A stretch of 64,000 nt of DNA from an uncultured Prevotella sp. (GTDB taxonomy: Bacteria > Bacteroidota > Bacteroidia > Bacteroidales > Bacteroidaceae), in contig ONDK01000005.1 in assembly GCA_900316565.1 (NCBI GenBank), positions 1 to 64,000 of the forward strand, in the 5' to 3' direction. The position numbers and the translations under genes were made by a program. The notes beneath the pieces were generated by a model. It searched no databases. It was not told where the DNA came from and was given only the letters and a program-made list of their open reading frames with translations. Of the stretch, positions 28,003 through 35,221 are shown piece after piece. How positions within the stretch are numbered: the first letter of the stretch is position 1; each line of letters opens with the position of its first letter.

Positions 28003-28030
28003 AACTATAAACCTTTTAAAAAAAGAAGAA
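28003..28030 (-). terminator. T-run terminating RNase P RNA
   Basis: The closing P1 stem of RNase P RNA (TCTGCTTTC on the minus strand) is followed directly by a run of T residues (28024-28018). The molecule's own end stem thus doubles as a terminator hairpin. Read-through could supply the two genes downstream. Confidence 0.6.
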
Positions 28031-28430
28031 AGCAGAGCCCCTATAAGCCGGGTTCCGTTCCGTACGCGCCTCTCAGCAGTCGCACGGTGCCTGCCATTTA
28101 TCTACTCCGTGAGTCACCCCACGGCTCCAGCATTCTACCCTCCATCGTGGACCAAGAAGGTCCTCGGACGGACAGCCCTCAAACGATGGTATACATGAAC
28201 TTGCAGCCCCCAGATGGCACAGCCAGACGATCACCCGTCTGCTGGTGGTCTCTTACACCACCTTCTCACCCTTACCACGCACCCGAGGGTGGTGGCGGTT
28301 ATTTTCTTCTACCTACACCTACTGTCGCCAATAGCTTCTATTTTCGGAAGTGGAGCGTCCTGTGCTGCCCGGACTTTCCTCCCGCACACCTGTTACGGCA
28401 TGCCAGCGGCAGAGCCGGGATTCTGCTTTC
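28028..28430 (-). ncRNA. rnpB: RNase P RNA, type A
   Basis: Catalytic RNA that removes tRNA 5' leaders. On the minus strand it contains the universally conserved GAGGAAAGTCCGGGC near its 5' end and ends with GGAACCCGGCTTAT, both hallmarks of bacterial RNase P RNA. The ends are set by the P1 helix: GAAAGCAGA at 28430-28422 pairs with TCTGCTTTC at 28036-28028, giving about 403 nt. A full promoter lies directly upstream (28437-28467), placing transcription start at about the first P1 base. Confidence 0.96.
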
Positions 28431-28436
28431 AAAGCG

Positions 28437-28467
28437 CAAAGTTACATTAATCTGAACACATTTCAAA
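28437..28467 (-). promoter_or_regulatory. Promoter of rnpB
   Basis: TTTG (28467-28464), 19 bp, TAACTTTG (28444-28437) on the minus strand. This predicts transcription start at about 28430, the first base of the P1 stem. Confidence 0.8.
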
Positions 28468-28532
28468 ATAAAAATATCCAAAAAGTGTTTATTGGGAAGC
28501 ATTAAGCACTTTCCGCGTTCTTATGACTCCGA

Positions 28533-28564
28533 TTTGGTCGTTTACATTTTTTATATTACCTTTG
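28533..28564 (+). promoter_or_regulatory. Promoter of the TonB-dependent receptor
   Basis: TTTG (28533-28536), 20 bp, TACCTTTG (28557-28564): full consensus. The predicted start, near 28570, coincides with the base of a hairpin at 28571-28591. Confidence 0.8.
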
Positions 28565-28570
28565 CACCCG

Positions 28571-28591
28571 TTTGCCGGAAAAACCGGCAAA
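28571..28591 (+). promoter_or_regulatory. 5'-terminal mRNA hairpin of the TonB receptor transcript
   Basis: TTTGCCGG (28571-28578) and CCGGCAAA (28584-28591) form a perfect 8-bp stem with an AAAAA loop. It sits at the predicted 5' end, 10 bp before the ATG. It could stabilise the mRNA or mask the ribosome site. Confidence 0.55.
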
Positions 28592-28601
28592 AAACAGTTT
28601 T

Positions 28602-30668
28602 ATGTACAAACCAATTTTCAACACGCGCAGTGTTCTGAAGTTTAAGCATTTTGCCAACAAGGCCTATGCTCTCTTCTCAGTGCTTGGCACGGAGGTTGTC
28701 GTCGGCGTACTGAGTGTGACGACGTTGCAAAGCGCAACGGCGGCCACTCTGACCAATGACAACGACGCCATAGCCGACACGCTGAAGAGAAGTGCCATAG
28801 CACTTGAAGGTGTGGATGTCGTGGGAACGCGAGCGCCGCTGACACAGAGTCAGCAAGCGAGAATGGTAACTGTACTGAGCCGCGAGGATATTCAAGCGGC
28901 GCCGGTGCAAAGTGTTAACGACCTGTTGAAGTATGTCGCAGGTGTCGATGTAAGGCAGAAGGGACCACTTGGTGCCCTTACCGACGTGAGCATCCGTGGC
29001 GGTAATTCCGAACAGATTACCATCCTTCTTAACGGAATAAACATCGGCGACCCGCAGACAGGACACAACTCCTTCGATTTCCCGGTGGACATCAGTGAGA
29101 TAGAGCGCATCGAGGTTCTGGAAGGACCTGCCGGACGCGTCTATGGCACGTCGTCGTTACTCGGAGCGATAAATATCGTTACGAGGACACCGGGGAAGAG
29201 CAGCATCTCGGCGCATGCCGAAGGAGGAAGCTACGGCTACCTCAGCGCAGGAATGCGGGGCAACATAGCCCAGGGAGTCTGGAACAATCAACTGTCAGCA
29301 TCCGTCATCCGAAGCGATGGCTATCTCCGTAACAGCCACGGCAGTCTCAGTGCCGACTACAACACCGTGAAGGCCTTCTATCAGGGTAACTACAACGACA
29401 GGAACGTTCTCGTCAGATGGCATGCCGGGATGAGCGCCAAGAACTACGGTTCCAACACTTTCTATGTGGCAAAATATGACGATCAGTTTGAACATACGTT
29501 CAAGTCGTACACCGCCCTGCAAGCAGAGAACAAACAAGGCATCTTCCACATCCGTCCGGCAATATACTGGAACCATGACTACGACCGGTTCGAGCTCTTC
29601 CGTGGACGGCCCGACAAATATCCGTTCAACTACCACCGTACGGAGGTCGTGGGTCTGAACCTCAACGCTTATTTCGACTGGGCACTAGGACGTACCGCCT
29701 TCGGAGCGGAGGTGCGCAACGAGGACCTTGTCAGCGGAAACCTCGGAGAGCCTCTTGACGACCCGAAGCATATCCACGGCACAAACCGTTATTATGATCA
29801 TGGGCTGAACCGCACTAACACACAGTTGTTCCTGGAGCACAACGTCATCCTCGACCGGTTCACACTCTCTGCCGGTATCACGGCGGTGAAGAACAGTCAG
29901 GCGGACATGCACATGGAGGTATACCCTAGTGTGGACATGAGCTACCGCATCGGCGGGCACTGGAAGTTGTACGCTTCTTACAACACATCACTACGTATGC
30001 CGTCGTTCACGGAACTCTACTATTCCGTAGGAGGACATAAGGCCGACAGCCATCTGATGCCGGAGAAACTGGCGGCGGTGGAAGGCGGCGTGCACTACAC
30101 GTCCGACTATGTCGTCGCCAAGGCTAGCGTCTTCTACAATCACCACAAGAATCTTATCGACTGGATAAATGACGGAACGGTCGACGAGAACGGCGCGGCA
30201 TTGTGGAAGAGCGTGAACTTCGGAGAGATAAACTCCATTGGCGCCGAGGCTTCACTGTCGGCCGACTTCATAAGCATCATCCCGTCGCAAAGGTTCTTAA
30301 AGAAGGTTTCGCTGGCCTACTGTTGGATGGACCAGGACGAAAAGGAGTATGCCGGCATCGTCAGCAAATACGCCCTGGAGTATCTGAAGAATAAGTTCGT
30401 CAGTAACGCAGAGTTCAATATATGGAAGAAACTCGACCTTACTGTCACCTACCGTCTTCAGCACCGCATGGGCAGTTACCTCGATGTAGAGAACAACCGA
30501 CATAACTATTCCACTTACGGGCTCCTTGACGCACGGCTGTCATGGAACGAAGCAAAGTGGAATGCGTATGTGGAGGGCAACAACCTCCTAAGCCGAGACT
30601 ATGTCGACTATGGTAATGTCCTACAGCCAGGGTTCTGGCTCGTCGCCGGTGTGGCGGTGAACTTCTAA
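28602..30668 (+). CDS. TonB-dependent outer-membrane receptor, BtuB-like architecture
   Basis: About 688 residues. An N-terminal secretion region is followed by a TonB-box-like segment (ALEGVDVVGTRAP), a plug domain (LLKYVAGVDVRQKGPLGALTDVSIRGG, EIERIEVLEGPAGRVYGTSSLLGAINIVT) and a 22-strand barrel ending in GFWLVAGVAVNF with a terminal Phe. This size, with no carboxypeptidase-like extension, resembles vitamin B12 or siderophore receptors rather than SusC. No cobalamin riboswitch is in the leader, so the ligand is open. The ATG at 28602 is chosen because an upstream TTG lies inside the leader hairpin. Confidence 0.9.
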   Translation: MYKPIFNTRSVLKFKHFANKAYALFSVLGTEVVVGVLSVTTLQSATAATLTNDNDAIADTLKRSAIALEGVDVVGTRAPLTQSQQARMVTVLSREDIQAAPVQSVNDLLKYVAGVDVRQKGPLGALTDVSIRGGNSEQITILLNGINIGDPQTGHNSFDFPVDISEIERIEVLEGPAGRVYGTSSLLGAINIVTRTPGKSSISAHAEGGSYGYLSAGMRGNIAQGVWNNQLSASVIRSDGYLRNSHGSLSADYNTVKAFYQGNYNDRNVLVRWHAGMSAKNYGSNTFYVAKYDDQFEHTFKSYTALQAENKQGIFHIRPAIYWNHDYDRFELFRGRPDKYPFNYHRTEVVGLNLNAYFDWALGRTAFGAEVRNEDLVSGNLGEPLDDPKHIHGTNRYYDHGLNRTNTQLFLEHNVILDRFTLSAGITAVKNSQADMHMEVYPSVDMSYRIGGHWKLYASYNTSLRMPSFTELYYSVGGHKADSHLMPEKLAAVEGGVHYTSDYVVAKASVFYNHHKNLIDWINDGTVDENGAALWKSVNFGEINSIGAEASLSADFISIIPSQRFLKKVSLAYCWMDQDEKEYAGIVSKYALEYLKNKFVSNAEFNIWKKLDLTVTYRLQHRMGSYLDVENNRHNYSTYGLLDARLSWNEAKWNAYVEGNNLLSRDYVDYGNVLQPGFWLVAGVAVNF

Positions 30669-30710
30669 CTCATCCGAGCTATTACCATAAATAAATATAG
30701 AAAAATCACC

Positions 30711-31063
30711 AATTGAAATGCGGACGACTACAGGGCGTGGCCCTCGTGGCCGTCCGTTTTTCATCGGGAGACCTGGCATTATTGCCACTTAGAATGGCAG
30801 AAAAGACAAAATTTTATGTAAATAATTTTCAAATCGGCATTTTTAAAATTTATCCTTGTAACGACTTGATTTACAAAGAGTTGTAAGTATAGCTATTTTG
30901 CGTTGTATTTTCCGTACACTTACCTTGTAAAAGGTATGCTTTTACAACGTTTTTTCCGTACACTTTCAACGTAAAACGAACACACTTAAAATCTGTCAAT
31001 ATTTTTGGTGTTTTTTCATCTACGAAGAAGAGCATCCCATGGTCAGTCGTCCGCATTTCAATT
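30711..31063. repeat. 353-bp segment bounded by 19-bp perfect inverted repeats
   Basis: AATTGAAATGCGGACGACT (30711-30729) recurs inverted at 31045-31063. The interior is AT-rich. It contains two direct copies of TTTTCCGTACACTT, around 30909 and 30949, and a hairpin between them. The outer arm sequence is also the linker of the palindromic units that follow, so this looks like an older or rearranged member of the same family. A 61-codon minus-strand frame (31056-30871) is judged non-coding. Confidence 0.6.
30721..30761 (+). terminator. Repeat-derived hairpin terminator after the TonB receptor
   Basis: CGGACG (30721-30726) pairs with CGTCCG (30751-30756) around an inner GGCC pair, followed by TTTTT. 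The sequence is a half copy of the palindromic repeat described at 31126-31575, so a repeat seems to have been co-opted as terminator. Confidence 0.6.
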
Positions 31064-31125
31064 GTCGACTTGGCAATTAGTGTATTCTATATGATTTACC
31101 CACTTTTACGGGAGGTTATCCGATT

Positions 31126-31224
31126 GCAGGGTGCGGCTAGGTAGGGTTAGGGGCCGTCCGTAAAAAATAAATATTCGACAAGTAGGTAGCGGACGGCCCC
31201 TAACCCTACCTAGCCGCGCCCTGC
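31126..31224. repeat. Palindromic repeat unit 1 (matched 35-bp arms)
   Basis: The left arm 31126-31160 begins GCAGGGTGCGGCTAGGTAGG. The right arm 31190-31224 is its reverse complement with one mismatch. The spacer is 29 bp and AT-rich. It would fold a hairpin of about 34 bp in either strand. Confidence 0.9.
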
Positions 31225-31305
31225 ATCCGTCCGCACTTCAATTGGTGACTTGGCGATTAGGGCTTCCAATATGATGTACCCACCTCTTCGGCAGGTTATC
31301 CGCTT

Positions 31306-31396
31306 GCAGGGTGCGGCCCTTGTGGCCGTCCGTAAAAAATACATATTCGACAAGTAAGTAGCGGACGGCCCCTAACCCTACCTAGCCGCACCATGC
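31306..31396. repeat. Palindromic repeat unit 2 (mismatched arms)
   Basis: The left arm 31306-31332 carries the alternative core GCGGCCCTTGTGGCC. The right arm 31362-31396 keeps the CCTAACCCTACCTA core. Arm ends pair, but the middles do not. Unit 1 starts 180 bp earlier. Confidence 0.88.
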
Positions 31397-31477
31397 ATCC
31401 GTCCGCATTTCAATTGTCGACTTGGCAATTAGTGTATTCTATATGATGTAACCACTTCTTCGGCAGGTTATCCGATT

Positions 31478-31575
31478 GCAGGGCGCGGCCCTTGTGGCCG
31501 TCCGTAAAATAAAGAAAATAAATATTCGGCAAGTAGGTAGCGGACGGCCCCTAACCCTACCTAGCCGCACCATGC
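31478..31575. repeat. Palindromic repeat unit 3 (mismatched arms)
   Basis: The left arm 31478-31504 has the CCCTTGTGG core. The 36-bp spacer carries an extra AAAGAAAATA. The right arm 31541-31575 has the CCTAACCCTACC core. An 81-bp linker nearly identical to the other linkers precedes it (31397-31477). Confidence 0.88.
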
Positions 31576-31744
31576 ATCCGTCCGCAAAATAAAGAAAATA
31601 CAGTAACCCAGTAAGCACAAAAAGTTAATCAATACTAAATATCGGCTGCGCAGTTGCACATTTCGGCCTTTTTCCTTTACTTTGCATACTAAAAAACAGG
31701 GAGATAACAGTGATTATCCCTGGAAAAATCGACGATATATTGCC

Positions 31745-32515
31745 ATGAGCAAGGGAAAGCTACAGAAATTCGCAGAGATGGAGACATTCAAAAATGTGTT
31801 CCAGTATCCTTATTCAGTAATCAGCTCAGTGCCTTTCGAAATGCAGGGACACTGGCGTGAACAATATTTCCACAACGATAACCCAATCGTTCTTGAGCTG
31901 GGATGTGGAAAGGGAGAATATACTGTAGGTCTGGCACGTCTGTACCCAAATATAAACTTCATTGGCGTCGATATCAAAGGCGCGAGGATGTACACAGGAG
32001 CAAAACAAGCCTTGGAGGAAAATCTTCAGAATGTGGCTTTTCTCCGCACAAGCATAGAGATCATTGACCGTTTCTTCGGACCCGACGAGGTTCAGGAGAT
32101 ATGGCTGACGTTCTCCGACCCGCAGATGAAGAACGTGCATAAGCGCCTCACCTCTACATTCTTCATGGAGCGGTATCGCAGATTTCTGACCGACGAAGGC
32201 CTTGTACATTTGAAGACCGACTCCAACTTCCTCTTCACCTATACAACATATATGGTGGAGAAAAACCATCTGCAGGTACTTCAGCGCACTGAAGATTTAT
32301 ACGCCACCGATGGTCTGGATACCCGCACCAGTGAAATCCTCGGCATCCACACTTACTACGAGAACCAGTGGATAGACCGTGGTCTGAGCATAAAATACAT
32401 GAAGTTCCGCCTCCCTCATGCCGGTGAACTCGTAGAACCCGACGTGGAGATAGAACTCGACGACTACCGCAGCTACAGACGCACGAAGCGCAGTGGACTC
32501 GATAAAGCGAAATAA
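31745..32515 (+). CDS. trmB: tRNA (guanine-N7)-methyltransferase
   Basis: Methylates G46 of tRNAs using S-adenosylmethionine. About 256 residues. The SAM-binding motif [27 protein letters not shown], and the family signature [15 protein letters not shown] are all present. The frame is open 21 codons further upstream from a TTG, but the ATG at 31745 fits family starts. Its neighbour downstream is tRNA-Cys, which has its own promoter. The pair is flanked on both sides by palindromic repeat arrays. Confidence 0.93.
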   Translation: MSKGKLQKFAEMETFKNVFQYPYSVISSVPFEMQGHWREQYFHNDNPIVLELGCGKGEYTVGLARLYPNINFIGVDIKGARMYTGAKQALEENLQNVAFLRTSIEIIDRFFGPDEVQEIWLTFSDPQMKNVHKRLTSTFFMERYRRFLTDEGLVHLKTDSNFLFTYTTYMVEKNHLQVLQRTEDLYATDGLDTRTSEILGIHTYYENQWIDRGLSIKYMKFRLPHAGELVEPDVEIELDDYRSYRRTKRSGLDKAK

Positions 32516-32589
32516 CATGCTATGGGCAAACCTTTAATTGCCGTTTTCCGGTAAAAAATAAATATTGTCAGAAGAAAATAGCAAAAACA

Positions 32590-32621
32590 TTTGGATTATC
32601 GGAGCAAACTTATTACCTTTG
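32590..32621 (+). promoter_or_regulatory. Promoter of tRNA-Cys
   Basis: TTTG (32590-32593), 20 bp, TACCTTTG (32614-32621): full consensus, 27 bp before the mature tRNA. A small hairpin, GCTTTTGAAAAGC, lies in the leader. Confidence 0.75.
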
Positions 32622-32648
32622 CATTCGCTTTTGAAAAGCAAAAATAAC

Positions 32649-32719
32649 GGTGCGTTGTCCGAACGGTCAGGTACTGGTCTGCAAAACCACTTAAGGCGGT
32701 TCGACTCCGCCACGCACCT
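32649..32719 (+). tRNA. tRNA-Cys (anticodon GCA)
   Basis: 71 nt. The acceptor stem GGTGCGT pairs with ACGCACC (32712-32718). The T-stem is GGCGG/CCGCC around TTCGACT. The anticodon loop CTGCAAA gives GCA. Discriminator base T (U73) is the known cysteine identity element. The anticodon stem has a C-C mismatch at its outer pair. CCA is not encoded. Confidence 0.93.
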
Positions 32720-32722
32720 CTT

Positions 32723-32769
32723 AAAATCCCCGTCATATCTTTAAAGATTTGACGGGGATTTTCTTTTTT
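32723..32769 (+). terminator. Rho-independent terminator of tRNA-Cys
   Basis: AAAATCCCCGTCA (32723-32735) pairs with TGACGGGGATTTT (32750-32762) and is followed by a T-rich run. Confidence 0.92.
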
Positions 32770-33013
32770 TAAAACAAGTGTTGTGCCATAACCGTATTTG
32801 TTGTTTGAGTCAGGCTTATGTGAGTTATGATTTATGTTTCGAAAGAAAAAATATCGCATAGAAAGATATCTTCAAAGATCGGTTTGCAGAACCCTGTGTA
32901 ATGAAGGGGTTAACAACATCCTCCACTGCTACAGTTACTTACGCCTCGGAAAGGTACACTCTCAGTAACAAGCTAAACAAGCGTGGCGAGTGCAGCCTTG
33001 GGATCAATCGCTT

Positions 33014-33111
33014 GCAGGGTGCGGCCCTTGTGGCCGTCCGTAAAATAAAGAAAATAAATATTCGACAAGTAAGTAGCGGACGGCCCCTAACCCTACCTAG
33101 CCGCACCCTGC
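33014..33111. repeat. Palindromic repeat unit 4 (mismatched arms)
   Basis: The left arm 33014-33040 has the CCCTTGTGG core. The spacer is 36 bp. The right arm 33077-33111 has the CCTAACCCTACC core. Same arrangement as unit 3, 1.5 kb away across trmB and tRNA-Cys. Confidence 0.88.
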
Positions 33112-33194
33112 ATCCGTCCGCATTTCAATTGCCGACTTGGCAATTAGGGCTTCCAATATGATTTACCCACTTCTTCGGGAGGTTATATCCGCTT

Positions 33195-33299
33195 GCAGGG
33201 TGCGGCTAGGTAGGGTTAGGGGCCGTCCGCAAAATAAAGAAATACATATTCGGAAAGTAGGTAGCGGACGGCCCCTAACCCTACCTAGCCGCACCCTGC
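33195..33299. repeat. Palindromic repeat unit 5 (matched 35-bp arms)
   Basis: Arms 33195-33229 and 33265-33299 are perfect complements, both with the TAGGTAGGGTTAGG core. It starts 181 bp after unit 4 and is joined to it by the same linker. Confidence 0.9.
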
Positions 33300-33439
33300 A
33301 GTCGTACGCCAACAAGGTTATAAGAAAAAATATAAGTATAGAGTGGTATCTTCATGGATGGGCTTGCGGGACCAGCATAGGGGTGGTTCCGCAGCACCGT
33401 TTACATTGGATTTCACAGAGAAACCTACATCCGAGTATT

Positions 33440-35179
33440 TTATCTTTTGTCATGCGTGAGCTTCTTCATCCTACGCTTTGCCTGTGGATTGTCAGGATAA
33501 AGTTTTAGGGCTTTCTTGTAGTTAGCGATGGCTGCCTCCGGCATTCCGGCCTTCTCGCAGTCCTTTCCCATAAGGACATACTCCGCGGAGAGGCGTTTGA
33601 GGAAGCCTTCCTGCTTCTTCTGCTCTGCTCTGAGTGCATCATTCTCAGCACGGAGATCGTTGATAACCTGCAGCTTACGGCGAATATACCTCTTAACGAC
33701 AGGCTTCTCGATATCGTAACGACTGTGAATGGCAAGGAAGAAGTTGTCGAGAAAGGTATTGAAATCGCCCCTGTCGAAGGCCTGCACGGCATCGTAATAT
33801 TCTTTATCTGCCTTACTCTGCCGTAAGGCGGAGTTGATGATGTTACTGTCGTTATAGTTCTTCGCGAAACGGACAACCTCGGAGCGCACGAAGATATCAC
33901 GCCGACGTATCGGTTCCTTCAAGGAGATGCCATCGAGCGACATACACCTCGACAGTGCCACATAAGTCTGTCCTCCGGCGAAGGCTCCTCCCGTGAAGTC
34001 GATATTGACACGCCGGAAGGTCAGTCCCTGACTCTTATGAACGGTGATGGCCCATGCCAGGCGCAAGGGGAACTGCACATAAGTACCTATCTGTTCCTCC
34101 TCGATTTTCTCCTCGGTCTCATTGAACTTATACCGCACGTTCTCCCACAGTTCCCTTTCGACATCATACTCACTGCCGTCCTCTGTTATCACACTCACCA
34201 CGCCACCATCCTCATCGATAGCGGAGACCACACCCAGCGTACCGTTCACCCACCGTTTCTTCATGTCGTTCTTGATGAACATGACATGACATCCTGGCTT
34301 CAGTTCCAGTTCGACTGGTGTAGGCAGTGCGTTCTCCGGAAACTCGCCATTAATCTCTCCCTTTGCGATAAACGGTTTGCCTTCGAGCTTATCCAGTTCA
34401 CGCCGGTTGATATAATCCACTGTATCACGACGTGCGGAAAGGGTTATGGAGAGGCCGTCAGTATCATCCTGAAACGACTGCCCCACCCGCTTGTTAAGCC
34501 GCACAAGGTCAGACTCTGTGGCAGTGTTAGTGCGTATATCATCGAGAAGGGAGATAAATTCCGGGTCTGTCTGCCGATAGACCTTCTGCAGTTCGACGCT
34601 TACAAGCTGAAAGGAACGGAAGATGCGGGCGTCAAAGAAATAGCCGCTGGGATAGAAAGGATGCAGCAGGCGGCGGTCGTCTTCCTTTATCACCGGCTCA
34701 AGTTGATAGATGTCGCCGACGAAGAGCATCTGCTTACCGCCAAAAGGCTCACGCATGTTTCGGCAGTAGACACGCAGCAACTTGTCGATGAAGTCGATGA
34801 TGTCGGCACGGACCATGCTTATCTCGTCGATAATAATCAGTTCGAGTTCCTTGAGCAGTTTAATCTTCTCACTGCTGTACTTCATCGTACTGCGCAGATG
34901 GCGTACGGAGTAGCGGGTATCGTTGGGAAGAAGCGGATAAAAGGGAAGTTTGAAAAAAGAATGAAGCGTTGACCCGCCTGCGTTTATCGCCGCAATACCG
35001 GTAGGCGCGAGAACAACATGCTTCTTATGTGTGTTGGCAGCAATATATCTGAGGAACGTAGATTTTCCCGTCCCTGCCCGTCCCGTAAGAAAAAGGCTGT
35101 TACGGGTAAACTGAATAATCTGGAGTGCCTGTTGCAACTCCGGATTATTCAGGTCTATGTTGTCTGTTTTTGTTGCCAA
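33440..35179 (-). CDS. PIF1/RecD2-like SF1B helicase with C-terminal TPR tail
   Basis: 579 residues. Walker A is GRAGTGKST (33-41), with Walker B LIIIDEISMV, GDIYQLEPVI (motif III) and the C-terminal RecA-like motif AWAITVHKSQGLTF, VALSRCMS. These mark a 5'-3' SF1B DNA helicase of the PIF1 type. The last 80 residues add a basic coiled coil and a tetratricopeptide-like repeat (LSAEYVLMGKDCEKAGMPEA). Likely roles are replication past blocks or DNA repair. It is 42 bp downstream of the penicillin-binding protein gene and may share its transcript. Confidence 0.88.
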   Translation of the reverse strand: MATKTDNIDLNNPELQQALQIIQFTRNSLFLTGRAGTGKSTFLRYIAANTHKKHVVLAPTGIAAINAGGSTLHSFFKLPFYPLLPNDTRYSVRHLRSTMKYSSEKIKLLKELELIIIDEISMVRADIIDFIDKLLRVYCRNMREPFGGKQMLFVGDIYQLEPVIKEDDRRLLHPFYPSGYFFDARIFRSFQLVSVELQKVYRQTDPEFISLLDDIRTNTATESDLVRLNKRVGQSFQDDTDGLSITLSARRDTVDYINRRELDKLEGKPFIAKGEINGEFPENALPTPVELELKPGCHVMFIKNDMKKRWVNGTLGVVSAIDEDGGVVSVITEDGSEYDVERELWENVRYKFNETEEKIEEEQIGTYVQFPLRLAWAITVHKSQGLTFRRVNIDFTGGAFAGGQTYVALSRCMSLDGISLKEPIRRRDIFVRSEVVRFAKNYNDSNIINSALRQSKADKEYYDAVQAFDRGDFNTFLDNFFLAIHSRYDIEKPVVKRYIRRKLQVINDLRAENDALRAEQKKQEGFLKRLSAEYVLMGKDCEKAGMPEAAIANYKKALKLYPDNPQAKRRMKKLTHDKR

Positions 35180-35221
35180 AAAAGAATACTCTAATTTCTT
35201 AAAGTTAACATTGTGAACCTG

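Larger units (their letters stand above)
30669..31744 (+). other. 1.1-kb gene-free stretch made of repeats
   Basis: It holds a hairpin terminator, a 353-bp segment bounded by 19-bp inverted repeats, and three tandem copies of a palindromic unit. Short frames in it are translations of the repeats. I support no protein gene here. Confidence 0.75.
32720..33439 (+). other. 720-bp gene-free stretch after tRNA-Cys
   Basis: Holds the tRNA terminator, a degenerate copy of the second repeat family (about 32935-33000) and two palindromic units. No supportable gene. Confidence 0.7.

Noticed and set aside
28571..28601. Cobalamin riboswitch before the BtuB-like receptor
   Set aside because: The leader is only about 30 nt, far too short for the roughly 200-nt element, and no B12-box sequence is present.
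30871..31056. 61-codon minus-strand frame within the inverted-repeat-bounded segment
   Set aside because: Its start lies inside the repeat end and the sequence contains duplicated tracts. It reads like translated repeat DNA.
32649..32719. Integration site of a mobile island at tRNA-Cys
   Set aside because: No integrase, no direct repeat of the tRNA 3' end downstream, and ordinary housekeeping genes on both sides.
31126..33299. CRISPR array
   Set aside because: Repeated units are about 180 bp with long self-complementary arms and near-identical linkers. CRISPR repeats are 25-45 bp with unique spacers, and no cas genes are present.
32901..33508. Frames of 86 and 123 codons across the second repeat array
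   Set aside because: Both translate the palindromic arms (GRPLTLPSRTL recurs in each), so they are artefacts of the repeat. The longer one also runs into the helicase gene end.
34037..34972. 311-codon plus-strand frame opposite the PIF1-like helicase
   Set aside because: It lies wholly inside a convincing helicase gene on the other strand, and its translation has no recognisable motifs. Similar long antisense frames at 35804-36883 and 60014-61333 are rejected for the same reason.
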